Assembly: GCF_019711535.1 (NCBI RefSeq)
Contig: NZ_JAIGNP010000001.1
Span: 434,001-498,000 of the forward strand
Length of the DNA stretch: 64,000 nucleotides
Origin: Qipengyuania aestuarii
GTDB taxonomy: Bacteria > Pseudomonadota > Alphaproteobacteria > Sphingomonadales > Sphingomonadaceae
Direction of reading: 5' to 3'
Position numbers and translations under genes: made by a program. The notes beneath the pieces were generated by a model that saw only the letters and a program-made list of their open reading frames with translations, did no database searches and was not told the origin of the DNA. Within the stretch, counting starts at the first letter, position 1, and each line of letters begins with the position of its first letter. Shown here in pieces: positions 19,157 to 30,287 of this stretch.

Positions 19157-21991
19157 ATGGGTAACGAGAGCCACGATTTCCTGCCCGAGATGGGCGATCA
19201 GGAAGGTCCGCAGCAGGGCCCGAGCTGGGGCAATCCCAACTGGCTGCAGCAAGTGGTCGACAGCGATGCGGACCTGACCGCGGCGCTCGATCCCACGCAG
19301 ATGCGGATCGCGGTCAAACAGGCAGCTGAAAAGGCCGGCAAGGCGGCCGATCCCAAGGCGATCGAGCAGGCCGCCGACGACAGCATCCGCGCGATGCTGC
19401 TGGTCCGCCTGTATCGCGTTCGCGGCCATCTCGCTGCCGATCTCGACCCGCTGGGCCTCTCGCACCGCGATGTGCCCGAAGACCTGACGCTCGAATGGCA
19501 TGGCTTCCAGGGTCAGGAAGACCGCGAAGTCTATGTCGGCGGTGTCTTCGGCTTCGAATGGGTCACCGTGGGCGAGCTCTACCGGGCCTTGCGCGAAACC
19601 TATTGCGGCAAGGTCGGCCTAGAATACATGCACATCTCGGACACGGAGGAGCGCCGCTTCCTCCAAGACAAATTCGAGACACCCGAAGATACGATCCAGT
19701 TCACCGAGGAAGGTAAGCGCGCCATCCTTGCTGCGGTGATCCGCGGCGAACAGTACGAGAAATTCCTCGGCAAGAAATACGTCGGCACCAAGCGCTTCGG
19801 CCTCGACGGCGGCGAAAGCATGATCCCGGCGCTGGAAGCGGTGATCAAATACGGCGGCCAGCTCGGCGTGCGCGAGATCATCTACGGCATGGCGCACCGC
19901 GGCCGCCTCAACGTGCTCGCCAATGTCATGGGCAAGCCTTACAAGGTCATCTTCCACGAATTCTCGGGCGGTTCGTCGAACCCCGACGATGTCGGCGGCT
20001 CGGGCGATGTGAAATACCACCTCGGGACAAGCACCGACCGCACGTTCGACGGTATCGATGTGCACATGAGCCTGGTGCCCAACCCCAGCCATCTCGAAGC
20101 GGTGAACCCGGTCGTGCTCGGCAAGAGCCGCGCGCAGCAGGCGATCCGGGACGATCTCAAGAAGCACGAGCAGGTGCTTCCCGTGCTCCTCCACGGTGAT
20201 GCGGCGTTTGCCGGTCAGGGCATCGTATGGGAATGCCTTGGCTTCTCGGGCGTGCGCGGCTACAACACGGGCGGCTGCCTACACTTCGTCATCAACAACC
20301 AGATCGGCTTCACCACCAGCCCGCAATTCGCGCGCTCCTCGCCCTACCCCAGCGATGTGGCGAAGGGTGTCCAGGCACCGATTTTGCACGTCAATGGCGA
20401 CGATCCCGAAGCCGTCACCTTCGCCTGCAAGCTGGCGATCGAATACCGCCAGACCTTCGGCCGCGACATCGTGATCGACATGTGGTGCTATCGCCGCTTC
20501 GGCCATAACGAAGGCGACGAACCGAAATTTACCCAGCCGGTGATGTATGACGAGATCCGCAAGCACCCCAAGGTGAGCGAGCTTTATACGAAGCGTCTCG
20601 AAGCAGAGGGCGTGATTGACCAAGGCTATGCCGACGGCTTGTGCGCGGAATTCAACGCGCATCTCGAGGAAGAATTCGCCGCTTCCAAGGATTACAAGCC
20701 CAACGAGGCCGACTGGTTCGGCGGGCGCTGGGCAGGCATGAACAAACCTGCCGATCCGGAAACAGCGCGACGCAATGTGGATTCGGGCATCGACAAGAAA
20801 CTGTTCGACAGCCTGGGCCGCACGCTGACCACCGTTCCTGACGATGTGACCATTCACAAGACACTCGGCCGCGTGCTTGATGCCAAGCGCGAGATGTTCG
20901 CGACCGGCGAGGGTTTCGACTGGGCAACCGGTGAAGCGCTCGCATTCGGCAGCCTTGTGACCGAGGGCTTCGGCGTGCGTCTGTCGGGCCAGGATTCGGG
21001 CCGAGGCACCTTCAGCCAGCGGCACGCGGTCTGGACCGATCAAACCGACGAGCGCAAATATATTCCGCTGTCGACCCTTCCCCATGGCAAATTCGAAGTT
21101 TATGACAGCCCGCTGTCCGAATACGGCGTGCTCGGCTTCGAATATGGTTTCGCCATGGCGGATCCGAAGAGCCTGGTGATGTGGGAAGCGCAGTTCGGCG
21201 ATTTCGCCAATGGCGCGCAGATCATGATTGACCAGTTCATCGCCGCCGGCGAAGTGAAATGGCTGCGTGCCAATGGTCTCGTGCTGTTGCTGCCGCACGG
21301 ATATGAAGGCCAGGGTCCCGAGCATAGCTCCGCCCGGCTCGAACGTTTCCTGCAGCTTTGCGCGAACGACAATATCCAGGTCTGCAACATCACCACCCCG
21401 GCGAACTACTTCCATGTTCTCCGTCGGCAGATGTTGCGGTCTTTCCGTAAGCCGCTGGTCATCATGACGCCCAAGTCGCTGCTTCGCCACCCACTGGCGA
21501 AATCCAGTGCCGGCGAGTTCATGGACGATCACCACTTCATGCGGATCAAGTCCGACCTGACCGAGATCGAGGACAGCAAGGTAAAACGTCTCGTCCTGTG
21601 CAGCGGCAAGGTCGCCTACGACCTGATGCAGCGCCGTGACGAAGCAGAGCTCGAAGACGTTTCGATCGTGCGCATCGAACAGCTTTATCCCTTCCCCGGG
21701 GAACCGCTGGCCGCCCGCCTCGAGCGAATGAGCAATCTGGAAACCATCGTCTGGTGCCAGGAAGAACCCAAGAACAACGGCGCGTGGTTCTTCGTCGATC
21801 GCCTGATCGAAGAAGCCGCCACCAAGGCTGGCAAGGATGGTATGCGTCCCTGCTATGCCGGTCGGGAAGTCGCTGCGTCACCTGCCACCGGCTTTGCCAG
21901 CCGCCACCAGATTCAGCAGGAAGCACTCGTAAACATTGCGCTCGGCCTGAATGACGGCGACAATTCCGCCGCCACCAGCACGTGCAACTGA
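19157..21991 (+). CDS. sucA: 2-oxoglutarate dehydrogenase E1
   Basis: 944-residue thiamine-diphosphate-dependent E1 that decarboxylates 2-oxoglutarate and hands succinyl to SucB. Seen: N-terminal E2-binding region (NWLQQVVDSD), ARMLLVRLYRVRGHLAADLDPLGL-type segment, AHRGRLNVLANV, the ThDP fold (GDAAFAGQGIVWE, INNQIGFTT) and C-terminal SEYGVLGFEYGFAM with LMLPHGYEGQGPEHSSAR-like loop. ATG at 19157 is chosen over an in-frame start nine codons earlier because the protein proper begins MGNESHDFL and GAAAGG lies upstream. Followed 27 bases later by sucB. Confidence 0.97.
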   Translation: MGNESHDFLPEMGDQEGPQQGPSWGNPNWLQQVVDSDADLTAALDPTQMRIAVKQAAEKAGKAADPKAIEQAADDSIRAMLLVRLYRVRGHLAADLDPLGLSHRDVPEDLTLEWHGFQGQEDREVYVGGVFGFEWVTVGELYRALRETYCGKVGLEYMHISDTEERRFLQDKFETPEDTIQFTEEGKRAILAAVIRGEQYEKFLGKKYVGTKRFGLDGGESMIPALEAVIKYGGQLGVREIIYGMAHRGRLNVLANVMGKPYKVIFHEFSGGSSNPDDVGGSGDVKYHLGTSTDRTFDGIDVHMSLVPNPSHLEAVNPVVLGKSRAQQAIRDDLKKHEQVLPVLLHGDAAFAGQGIVWECLGFSGVRGYNTGGCLHFVINNQIGFTTSPQFARSSPYPSDVAKGVQAPILHVNGDDPEAVTFACKLAIEYRQTFGRDIVIDMWCYRRFGHNEGDEPKFTQPVMYDEIRKHPKVSELYTKRLEAEGVIDQGYADGLCAEFNAHLEEEFAASKDYKPNEADWFGGRWAGMNKPADPETARRNVDSGIDKKLFDSLGRTLTTVPDDVTIHKTLGRVLDAKREMFATGEGFDWATGEALAFGSLVTEGFGVRLSGQDSGRGTFSQRHAVWTDQTDERKYIPLSTLPHGKFEVYDSPLSEYGVLGFEYGFAMADPKSLVMWEAQFGDFANGAQIMIDQFIAAGEVKWLRANGLVLLLPHGYEGQGPEHSSARLERFLQLCANDNIQVCNITTPANYFHVLRRQMLRSFRKPLVIMTPKSLLRHPLAKSSAGEFMDDHHFMRIKSDLTEIEDSKVKRLVLCSGKVAYDLMQRRDEAELEDVSIVRIEQLYPFPGEPLAARLERMSNLETIVWCQEEPKNNGAWFFVDRLIEEAATKAGKDGMRPCYAGREVAASPATGFASRHQIQQEALVNIALGLNDGDNSAATSTCN

Positions 21992-22018
21992 TTGAGGCCT
22001 GAAAAGGAACATTACACC

Positions 22019-23254
22019 ATGGCCACCGAAGTCAAAGTCCCCACGCTCGGCGAGAGCGTTACCGAAGCCTCCATCGGCGAGCTGCTCAAGAATGTCGGCG
22101 ACAGCGTCGCAGTGGACGAACCCATCGTCAGCCTCGAAACCGACAAGGTTGCGGTCGAGGCGCCATCGCCGATCGCCGGGGTGATCAAGGAATTCAAGGT
22201 CGCCGTGGGCGATACCGTCGAAGTGGGCGCTGTGCTGGCAGTGATCGAGGAAGGCGGCGCTGGCGCCGCTCCATCGAGCGAGCCCAAGGCAGAAGCACCC
22301 GACGCAGGTGTCGAGAAAGCCGCTCCTGCACAGGCCAAGGAAGCTACTGGCAGCGATGCCTCGCAGACGCTCTCGCCTGCCGTGCGCCGCGCCGTGCTCG
22401 AGCACGGCGTTGACCCGTCGACCATCAAGGGCACCGGCAAGGACGGGCGCCTCACGAAGGAAGACGTAATTGCGGCTGCGAAAGCAAAGGGTGACAGCCC
22501 GGCCCCCGCTCCCGCTCCAGCCTCTTCTGCCCCTGCGCCCGCCGCTTCCGGCGAACGCCGCGAGGAACGCGTCAAGATGACGCGCATGCGCCAGACCATC
22601 GCCAAGCGTCTGAAAGGCGCGCAGGACAATGCCGCGCTGCTCACCACCTTCAACGACGTCGACATGAGCGCCGTCATGGAAGCGCGCGGCAAATACAAGG
22701 ACATGTTCGCCAAGAAGCACGACATCCGTCTCGGCTTCATGGGCTTCTTCGCCAAAGCCGCCTGCCTTGCACTGAAGGACGTACCGGCGGTCAACGCCTA
22801 TATCGAGGGCGACGAGATCGTTTATCACGATTATGTCGACATCTCGGTTGCCGTATCGGCTCCCAATGGCCTCGTCGTCCCAGTCATCCGTGACGCGCAG
22901 GACAAGGGTTTTGCGCGCATCGAAAAGGACATCGCGGACTTCGGTAAGCGTGCCAAGGAAGGAACGCTGACGATGGAAGACATGAAGGGCGGTACCTTCA
23001 CCATTTCCAACGGCGGCGTCTTCGGATCGCTGATGTCGACCCCGATCATCAATCCGCCGCAGAGTGCCGTCCTCGGCCTCCATCGCATCGAGGATCGCCC
23101 GGTTGTCGTCGATGGCGAGATCGTCATCCGCCCGATGATGTATATCGCCCTGTCCTACGACCACCGGCTGATCGACGGCCGCGAGGCTGTGACCGCGCTC
23201 AAGATCATTAAGGAAGCGATCGAAGATCCCACCCGGATGCTGATCGACCTCTAA
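22019..23254 (+). CDS. sucB: 2-oxoglutarate dehydrogenase E2 (dihydrolipoamide succinyltransferase)
   Basis: 411-residue E2 core. Order: lipoyl domain 1-77 with the modified lysine K43 (LETDKVAVE), an Ala/Pro linker, peripheral subunit-binding domain near 120-155 ([13 protein letters not shown]), a second Pro/Ala linker, and the catalytic domain with [12 protein letters not shown] close to the C-terminus. It forms the 24-mer centre of the complex. ATG at 22019 gives [13 protein letters not shown], the standard start, with AAAAGGAAC in front. Lies between sucA and lpdA; an inverted repeat separates it from the latter. Confidence 0.97.
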   Translation: MATEVKVPTLGESVTEASIGELLKNVGDSVAVDEPIVSLETDKVAVEAPSPIAGVIKEFKVAVGDTVEVGAVLAVIEEGGAGAAPSSEPKAEAPDAGVEKAAPAQAKEATGSDASQTLSPAVRRAVLEHGVDPSTIKGTGKDGRLTKEDVIAAAKAKGDSPAPAPAPASSAPAPAASGERREERVKMTRMRQTIAKRLKGAQDNAALLTTFNDVDMSAVMEARGKYKDMFAKKHDIRLGFMGFFAKAACLALKDVPAVNAYIEGDEIVYHDYVDISVAVSAPNGLVVPVIRDAQDKGFARIEKDIADFGKRAKEGTLTMEDMKGGTFTISNGGVFGSLMSTPIINPPQSAVLGLHRIEDRPVVVDGEIVIRPMMYIALSYDHRLIDGREAVTALKIIKEAIEDPTRMLIDL

Positions 23255-23273
23255 GAAGTTATCGCAATCCTAC

Positions 23274-23371
23274 CCCCGTTCGGGCTGAGCCTGTCTAAGC
23301 CCTGCTCTTCTTTTGAGAGCGACGGACCAAAAGAAAGTGCAGCCCTTCGACAGGCTCGGGGCGAACGGAGT
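23274..23371. repeat. REP-like inverted repeat between sucB and lpdA
   Basis: About 30 bases at 23275-23305 (CCCGTTCGGGCTGAGCCTGT...) are repeated inverted at 23339-23370 (GCAGCCCTTCGACAGGCTCG...), with few mismatches and a 33-base loop containing a T-run. This is the TTCGGGCTGAGCCTGTCGAAG-type element scattered in sphingomonad genomes. As RNA it forms a long hairpin which could separate lpdA expression from sucB. Confidence 0.75.
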
Positions 23372-23376
23372 TTAGA

Positions 23377-24795
<1,419 letters not shown>

Positions 24796-24810
24796 GGACG
24801 ACAAACTGAC

Positions 24811-25659
24811 ATGACCGAGAGGCGATCGATCCGGCGGACCCTAGAGCTCGCGCGGACGGTCGCCTTTCCGATTCTTGGCGGATTGCTGATCTTCTGGTGG
24901 CATGATGCGCCTGCGCACTATGCGTGGATCAATATCGCCGCATTTCTGATTGGTTTGTTGGCAATCCATTTCATTCGTCCAGCCGGATCGCTGGCGAGCG
25001 CCAGGCTGTTATGCGGCCTCGCCATCGCCATTCTCGCGCTGCCGCTGGTCACCGGCCCCCAACTGGACGGAGTGAGCCGCTGGCTGCCGATCGGGCCGCT
25101 CACGCTAAACTCCGGCCTTCTAGCCATCCCACTGCTCGCCTTGGCGGCATTGCGCGATGGCAAGCTGGGCTGGGCCTTTCTGGCGGCTGCCCTGCTGATG
25201 GCCTCACTGCAACCTGATGCTGCCGCTGTCCATGCCCTTGCCGCCGCCGCCGGAGCGTGGATGTTGGTCCACGAAACGAGATGGGGCTTGGCGGTCACCG
25301 GGGCGGCGATAGGTGTGGGCAGCTTTCTCCTGGAGCAGCCCTCCCTCTCCCCGGTTCCTTTCGTGGAATATCTCGTTCCCATGCTCTGGCATGAAATGGG
25401 TGTACCAACTCAGGCCGTCGGCTTGGTGGTGTTGCTGCTTGCGCCGCTGTTCTACCTGTTGAGGAGCGAGGCTGCCCTGACTTCCGATCGGCGTGCAATA
25501 GCCTTGGTCTATGGCGCGTTCCTGGGATCTTCCTTTCTCGCGCCCTACCCCGTGCCGTTCGCTGGATATGGGGCTTCCGCAATAATTGGTCTCATGGCGG
25601 CGCTCGGCTGCCTGCGGGATTCTTCAGCACAAATCGCGACCGAAGATCAGTTGGCTTGA
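24811..25659 (+). CDS. Divergent SEDS (FtsW/RodA)-like membrane protein
   Basis: 282-residue, highly hydrophobic protein with about eight membrane segments. Several spots recall the SEDS glycosyltransferases FtsW/RodA in the right order: GVSRWLPIGPLTLN (87-100; RodA G.kRWi.lG....Q), LQPDAAA (133-139; QPDLGTA), PVPFVEYLVPMLWHEMG (181-197; PEAHTDFIFAVIGEELG) and PFAGYGASAIIG (249-260; PF.SYGGSSL). The position of the essential SEDS aspartate is taken by E186, and the protein is 100 residues shorter than FtsW. So it may be a degenerate or altered peptidoglycan polymerase relative. It follows lpdA by 15 bases. Family assignment is by eye only; an unrelated polytopic protein remains possible. Confidence 0.5.
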   Translation: MTERRSIRRTLELARTVAFPILGGLLIFWWHDAPAHYAWINIAAFLIGLLAIHFIRPAGSLASARLLCGLAIAILALPLVTGPQLDGVSRWLPIGPLTLNSGLLAIPLLALAALRDGKLGWAFLAAALLMASLQPDAAAVHALAAAAGAWMLVHETRWGLAVTGAAIGVGSFLLEQPSLSPVPFVEYLVPMLWHEMGVPTQAVGLVVLLLAPLFYLLRSEAALTSDRRAIALVYGAFLGSSFLAPYPVPFAGYGASAIIGLMAALGCLRDSSAQIATEDQLA

Positions 25660-25710
25660 ATTCGCGCCGCCAAGGTGTATTGCTTATGCAAGTCACCTAG
25701 GGAGGAAGTG

Positions 25711-27075
25711 ATGAAAAGACTACGCCTGACCGCCTGGGCCATGGCACCCGTTGCGGTGATCCTAGCCACGCCATCTGCATCCGCACAAGACGCAGCCCGG
25801 ATGGATCAGGCCGTATCGGCATCAGCCGAGGATCAGAGCTTCATGGGGACCGCTCTTGTCGCGATCGGCGATGATATCCTTTTGGACAAAGCTTATGGTT
25901 CGGCCAATCTCGAATGGGATATTGCCAACAGTACGGATACCAAGTTCCGCATCGGGTCCGTGACCAAGCAATTTACCGCCGCGGCAATCCTGATGTTGCA
26001 GGAACGCGGCAAGCTGGACATCGACGAGAAGGTAGGCACCTATTGGACCGACGCACCGGACAGCTGGAACGCGATCACTTTAAGGCACTTGCTCAACCAC
26101 ACTTCGGGCATCCCCAACGTCACCGATTTCGATGACTTTGGTAAGTGGAAATATCTTCCGACCACGCGGGATGAGATGATCGCTCGTTTCGCCGGTAGCG
26201 AATTGGAATTCGTACCCGGTGAGAAATGGAGCTATTCCAATTCCGGCTATCTGCTGCTTGCAGCGGTGATCGAGGAAGTGTCTGGCCAATCCTACAGCGA
26301 CTTCGTCGAGGAGAAAATTTTCACGCCGTTGGGGATGGAAGACACTGCGATAGACCTTACAGCCCAGATCGTGCCGAAGCGCGCTTCCGGCTATTCTCCC
26401 TCGGGCACCGGGCCGCTCAATGCCGATTATGTCGATATGGGCATCCCGAGTGGTGCGGGCGCCTTGTATTCGACCACGCACGATCTGCTGAAATGGGAGC
26501 GCGGATTGTTCGGCGGCGCACTCTTGAAACCCGAAACGGTCGTCTTGATGACGGCACCTTCTGTGGAAGCCATGCCCGGCTCATCCTACGCGATGGGCGT
26601 TCTTGTAACCGAAGACGAGGATGGTACGCTCATCTGGCATGGCGGCGGTATTGAGGGCTTCAACGCTTTCCTCGCCCATGATCCCGAGCGTGACATCACG
26701 GTGGCGGTTCTTGCCAACATCAACGGCGGGGCGGCGAACAAGCTTGGGCAATCGCTGGTTACGCTCGCGCGCGGAGGTGAAATCGAACTGGCGAGCGAGC
26801 GAACGGAGATCACCGTCGATCCGGAAACACTTGCCGAATACGAGGGAAGCTACGAGCTGGCGCCCGGCTTCATGCTGAAATTCTGGGTCGAAGGCGAGCA
26901 ATTGATGACGCAGGCGACCAACCAGCCCGCCTTCCCGGTCTTTGCGCAGAAGGCCGACCATTTCTTCCTCAAGGTCGTGGACGCGAAGCTCGAGTTCAAC
27001 CGTGATACCGCCGGCGAAGTCACGTCGGTAACCCTGCACCAGAACGGCGCCGTTATGACAGGCGCCAAACAATGA
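25711..27075 (+). CDS. Secreted serine hydrolase, class C beta-lactamase family
   Basis: 454-residue exported protein: signal peptide 1-25 (WAMAPVAVILATPSASA), then a beta-lactamase/D-Ala-D-Ala-carboxypeptidase-like domain with S83-x-x-K86 (GSVTKQFTAA), Y-x-N (WSYSNSGYLL) and a third box WHGGGIEG instead of KTG. The last 90 residues (YEGSYELAPGFMLKFWVEGEQL) form the small beta-domain (DUF3471-type) often seen after such hydrolases. These enzymes cleave esters or peptides; resistance to beta-lactams is not implied. GGGAGGAAG precedes ATG at 25711. A terminator follows at 27083. Confidence 0.88.
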   Translation: MKRLRLTAWAMAPVAVILATPSASAQDAARMDQAVSASAEDQSFMGTALVAIGDDILLDKAYGSANLEWDIANSTDTKFRIGSVTKQFTAAAILMLQERGKLDIDEKVGTYWTDAPDSWNAITLRHLLNHTSGIPNVTDFDDFGKWKYLPTTRDEMIARFAGSELEFVPGEKWSYSNSGYLLLAAVIEEVSGQSYSDFVEEKIFTPLGMEDTAIDLTAQIVPKRASGYSPSGTGPLNADYVDMGIPSGAGALYSTTHDLLKWERGLFGGALLKPETVVLMTAPSVEAMPGSSYAMGVLVTEDEDGTLIWHGGGIEGFNAFLAHDPERDITVAVLANINGGAANKLGQSLVTLARGGEIELASERTEITVDPETLAEYEGSYELAPGFMLKFWVEGEQLMTQATNQPAFPVFAQKADHFFLKVVDAKLEFNRDTAGEVTSVTLHQNGAVMTGAKQ

Positions 27076-27082
27076 GATGAAT

Positions 27083-27109
27083 GCGCCTGCCCCGATGCGA
27101 GGCAGGCGC
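27083..27109. terminator. Bidirectional intrinsic terminator
   Basis: GCGCCTGCC (27083-27091) and GGCAGGCGC (27101-27109) pair perfectly between convergent genes; GTTTCCTC follows on the plus strand. Confidence 0.8.
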
Positions 27110-27115
27110 GTTTCC

Positions 27116-28789
27116 TCATACCTCGTTCGGGTAGATTGGTTGAATATCTACCGGAATGTCCGACATGGCGGCGAATCTGCCGCGGGCCCAATCGTCGAGC
27201 TTAGCGTAGCGGGCAAAGAAAGCTTTGGTGCCCTCGTAATCACCGCGTGCCTGCAACATCAGTTGGTCGTGCAGAAGGTCGCGAAGGCCAGTTTCCATCT
27301 TGGCGTAATCGACCACATATCGATTGGATGAGGCGTCCCAGCGGAACGCGCCCTTTTCCTTGAGATAGCCGTACTGCAGCGCCGCGCCCTTGCCATGCGC
27401 CTCATCGATGCCGAAGCGCATGGACCGGAAGAGCCCCGCCATATAGCTCGCGAGCGCGCTTTCCTTTTCCGACATGGGCAGTTCGCCCTTTTTCATCATG
27501 AACATGAGGTTCCACATGCCCATCACGTCGGCCTTGGACTCTTCCAGCGCCGAATATTGCTCCTTGAGCTCTTCGTTTACCGTGGTCTGACGCCCATCAA
27601 CCGTGATCGTACCGGGCCCGAGGCTGTGCGAAAGTTCATGGAACAGCGTAAACAGCTCCATGTATTTCTTGGCCACCAGAGCCGACTGATCCTGTTTCAG
27701 GACCACGTCCCCGATGGGATCGAGAATCCGCTCGTATTTCGCGCCCAGCACGTTGGCCAGAATGACCTTCTTGGCCCCCTTGGCTTCTCGCACACGCTCG
27801 TCATTGGGCAGATTGAAAGCGATGGTCTGGACGCCGGGCACATTATCACCGCCGCCGTGAACCTGATCCGCAACAGCAATGGGGCTTTCGAACCCGCGCT
27901 GGAAGTTCTTGTACTGATCCTCGATCGGAAGGTTCGCTTCCATGTCTCTGAGGTAGTTCTTGTACTTCGCCAAGGCGGCGCTTTCCTCGGGGTTGCGCAA
28001 GGTCACGAAGCTTTCGAAGGCGGTCTTCGTGCCGTAAAGCCTGTCGGTATAGACTTCGTACGGGCCGATCGCGATTTCGATGGGCGTGTCCTTCAAATCC
28101 ATCCAGGCCATTTCGCTTTCGAAATAATCGTCGGTCAGGAATGACCGCGCGCGCAAGGCCAGGAATTTCTTGAGGCTGGGATTGGTCGTGATCTGAGCCG
28201 CCTGTTCAAGCAGGCGTGACGCAGGGATGAGCCACTCGGCATATTCCTCGCTATAGGGTACGGCGACAAGACGATCGCCGTCGCGCTTCACGACCGTATA
28301 GGGATTCAGCAGCTCGTCACGCTGGCCTGGATTTGCCGCGAGATAGGCATCGAATTCTGCGCGCGTGAGATCGGTGGGATAGAAGCCAGCCCCTTCGGGC
28401 AATTCTTCCGTCCCCCAGAATGGATGAAATTCGTCGAGATCGTCCCACGCGCCATAGTAACGATCGAACATTGCGAGAAGCACATCACGATTTGCGATCC
28501 TGCTGCGGCTGATTGCCTGGCGGATTTCCGGATTGGCGGCAAAGCGTTGGCGAAGATAAATTTCGTCCATGTAACCGCTCGCATCGATCAGCAGATTGAC
28601 GACCTGCCGTTCTTCCTCGCTGAGATAGCTGGTATCGGGATCCATCTCGATCTGTGCCAGCTTGGCGTATTGCGCATTCAGATCATAACCTTCACCCGCA
28701 GACCTATCGGTGCTGGCAATACCGGTCTCGGTCATGACTGGTGCACAGGCCGCCGTGGCGAGCAAAAGCGGCAAAATGGCATGACGCAT
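27116..28789 (-). CDS. M49 (dipeptidyl-peptidase III)-like zinc hydrolase, lipoprotein
   Basis: 557-residue exported protein. Lipoprotein signal MRHAILPLLLATAAC with lipobox TAAC. The zinc site reads LFHELSHSLGPG, followed 50-odd residues later by ALEESKADVMGMWNL, the E-x-x-x-(A)D pattern of the M49/DPP III group. Classic DPP III has HExxxH, whereas this has HExxH, as in the bacterial M49-like group. Role: probably periplasmic peptide cleavage, parallel to the M3 enzyme at 11234. ATG at 28789 has AAGGAA upstream. Divergent from the amidase gene. Confidence 0.8.
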   Translation of the reverse strand: MRHAILPLLLATAACAPVMTETGIASTDRSAGEGYDLNAQYAKLAQIEMDPDTSYLSEEERQVVNLLIDASGYMDEIYLRQRFAANPEIRQAISRSRIANRDVLLAMFDRYYGAWDDLDEFHPFWGTEELPEGAGFYPTDLTRAEFDAYLAANPGQRDELLNPYTVVKRDGDRLVAVPYSEEYAEWLIPASRLLEQAAQITTNPSLKKFLALRARSFLTDDYFESEMAWMDLKDTPIEIAIGPYEVYTDRLYGTKTAFESFVTLRNPEESAALAKYKNYLRDMEANLPIEDQYKNFQRGFESPIAVADQVHGGGDNVPGVQTIAFNLPNDERVREAKGAKKVILANVLGAKYERILDPIGDVVLKQDQSALVAKKYMELFTLFHELSHSLGPGTITVDGRQTTVNEELKEQYSALEESKADVMGMWNLMFMMKKGELPMSEKESALASYMAGLFRSMRFGIDEAHGKGAALQYGYLKEKGAFRWDASSNRYVVDYAKMETGLRDLLHDQLMLQARGDYEGTKAFFARYAKLDDWARGRFAAMSDIPVDIQPIYPNEV

Positions 28790-28908
28790 TAGGAATTCCT
28801 TCGTCTCGAAATAGTAGCCAGGCCCTAAACGAGAACTTCCATTATGTCTTGCACAGCGTTGAGCGGTATGGTCCGGTGACGCGACGCAAAGCGCGAGAGG
28901 AGAGTGGC

Positions 28909-30243
28909 TTGGCCTATCCGACTTTGACCCAGTTGCCCGGCGCGCTGGAAACCGCCGCCATGATTGCGCGCGGGAAATTATCGCCCTTGGAGGCGGTGGA
29001 TTCGGCCATCAATCGGATCGAGCGGATGGACGCGCATATCAACGCAGTGGTGGTCTGTGATTTCGATCGGGCGCTCTCCGCCGCAAAGGCGGCCACCAGC
29101 AACAGACCTTCGGGCAAGCTTCCCCTGTTCGGCGTCCCGATGACGATCAAGGAAAGCTTCGATATCGAAGGTTTGCCTACCTGTTGGGGCCATGCAGCCC
29201 ATGCCGACAATATCGCCAAACGAGACTCGGCAGTCGTTCGCAAGCTCAAGGATGCTGGCGCAATCTTTCTCGGCAAGACCAATGTCCCTCCCGATCTTGC
29301 AGACTGGCAGTCGGCCAATCCGGTTTATGGCCGTACGCATAATCCGCACGACCACGAGCGCTCGCCCGGCGGCTCTTCCGGGGGATCGGCGGCAGCCGTG
29401 GCGAGTGGGATGGTTCCGTGCGAATTCGGCACCGACATCGGCGGTTCCGTTCGCGTGCCGGCGCATTTCTGCGGGATCTGGGGGCATAAAACGAGCTGGG
29501 GCCTGATAAGCAAGGAAGGCCACGAGCATCCACTCATGGCTGGCCGACCGGCCCATGATGGTGTGCTCAGTATCGCCGGGCCGCTGGCGCGTAACGCACA
29601 GGATCTCTCGGCACTGGTCGAATTGACCGCGCAAATTCCGCTGAGGCGGCGCACGAAGACGCTCACCGATTGCCGCTTGCTTGTCATTACCGATCATCCC
29701 TCCTGCCCCGTGGACGAAACTGTGCTTCGCCCGATGGAGGATATGATCGCGGAACTGGAGAAGGCGGGCGCGCGGATTGATCGCTCCAGCGATCTGGTTC
29801 CCGATCTCGCAAAACAGAATTCCGACTACGTGCGGATGCTGAGCATTGCCATGGCGCGCGGTGCGCCGGGCAAGGACGGCAAGCGCGCGAGCGCAACCGA
29901 TTGGTTCGACCTGCTCGATCTTCAGGCGCGCAATGTAAGTGCGTGGGACGATCTCTTTGCAGTCTACGACTTTGTCATCGCCCCGCCCGCCCCGGTCCTC
30001 GCCATACCGAGCCGCAAAGGATCAGTCTTCGAGGGCGATTTGGAAATCGACCGCCAATCGCGACGTGGTGCGGACGCCCTTGCCTGGGCAGGCCTGGCCA
30101 CCTTTCCCAACCTGCCTGCCACCGTCCTACCGATCGGCGAGAACGACGGATTGCCTTGCGGGGCACAGATCATGGGGCCTCGCTGGTCCGATCTCGACAC
30201 CATTGGCGTCGCCGCGGAAATAGGCAAGCACTTGCACTCCTGA
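28909..30243 (+). CDS. Amidase (amidase signature family)
   Basis: About 444-residue amidase with the Ser-cis-Ser-Lys triad: Lys in PMTIKESFD, Ser in RSPGGSSGGSAAA and Ser in GTDIGGSVRVPA. Such enzymes hydrolyse carboxamides; the substrate is unknown. It is not GatA: the context and C-terminal half differ. Start choice: TTG at 28909 has AGGAG five bases ahead and gives LAYPTLTQLPGALETAAMI, where family similarity begins; GTG at 28876 is the alternative. The frame runs open still further upstream into the promoter of the M49-like gene without protein-like sequence. Confidence 0.85.
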   Translation: MAYPTLTQLPGALETAAMIARGKLSPLEAVDSAINRIERMDAHINAVVVCDFDRALSAAKAATSNRPSGKLPLFGVPMTIKESFDIEGLPTCWGHAAHADNIAKRDSAVVRKLKDAGAIFLGKTNVPPDLADWQSANPVYGRTHNPHDHERSPGGSSGGSAAAVASGMVPCEFGTDIGGSVRVPAHFCGIWGHKTSWGLISKEGHEHPLMAGRPAHDGVLSIAGPLARNAQDLSALVELTAQIPLRRRTKTLTDCRLLVITDHPSCPVDETVLRPMEDMIAELEKAGARIDRSSDLVPDLAKQNSDYVRMLSIAMARGAPGKDGKRASATDWFDLLDLQARNVSAWDDLFAVYDFVIAPPAPVLAIPSRKGSVFEGDLEIDRQSRRGADALAWAGLATFPNLPATVLPIGENDGLPCGAQIMGPRWSDLDTIGVAAEIGKHLHS

Positions 30244-30287
30244 GCGCAAATGCTCAAAGGCCCGCCGCGGACGACGGAGGAATATCC

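Noticed and set aside
25711..27075. Beta-lactam resistance gene
   Set aside because: The protein is in the class C/serine-hydrolase family, but the third box is HGG rather than KTG and a DUF3471-like domain follows, so resistance is not supported.
28741..28908. N-terminal extension of the amidase
   Set aside because: The frame stays open upstream, but the codons there overlap the start of the divergent M49-like gene and encode no family-like sequence.
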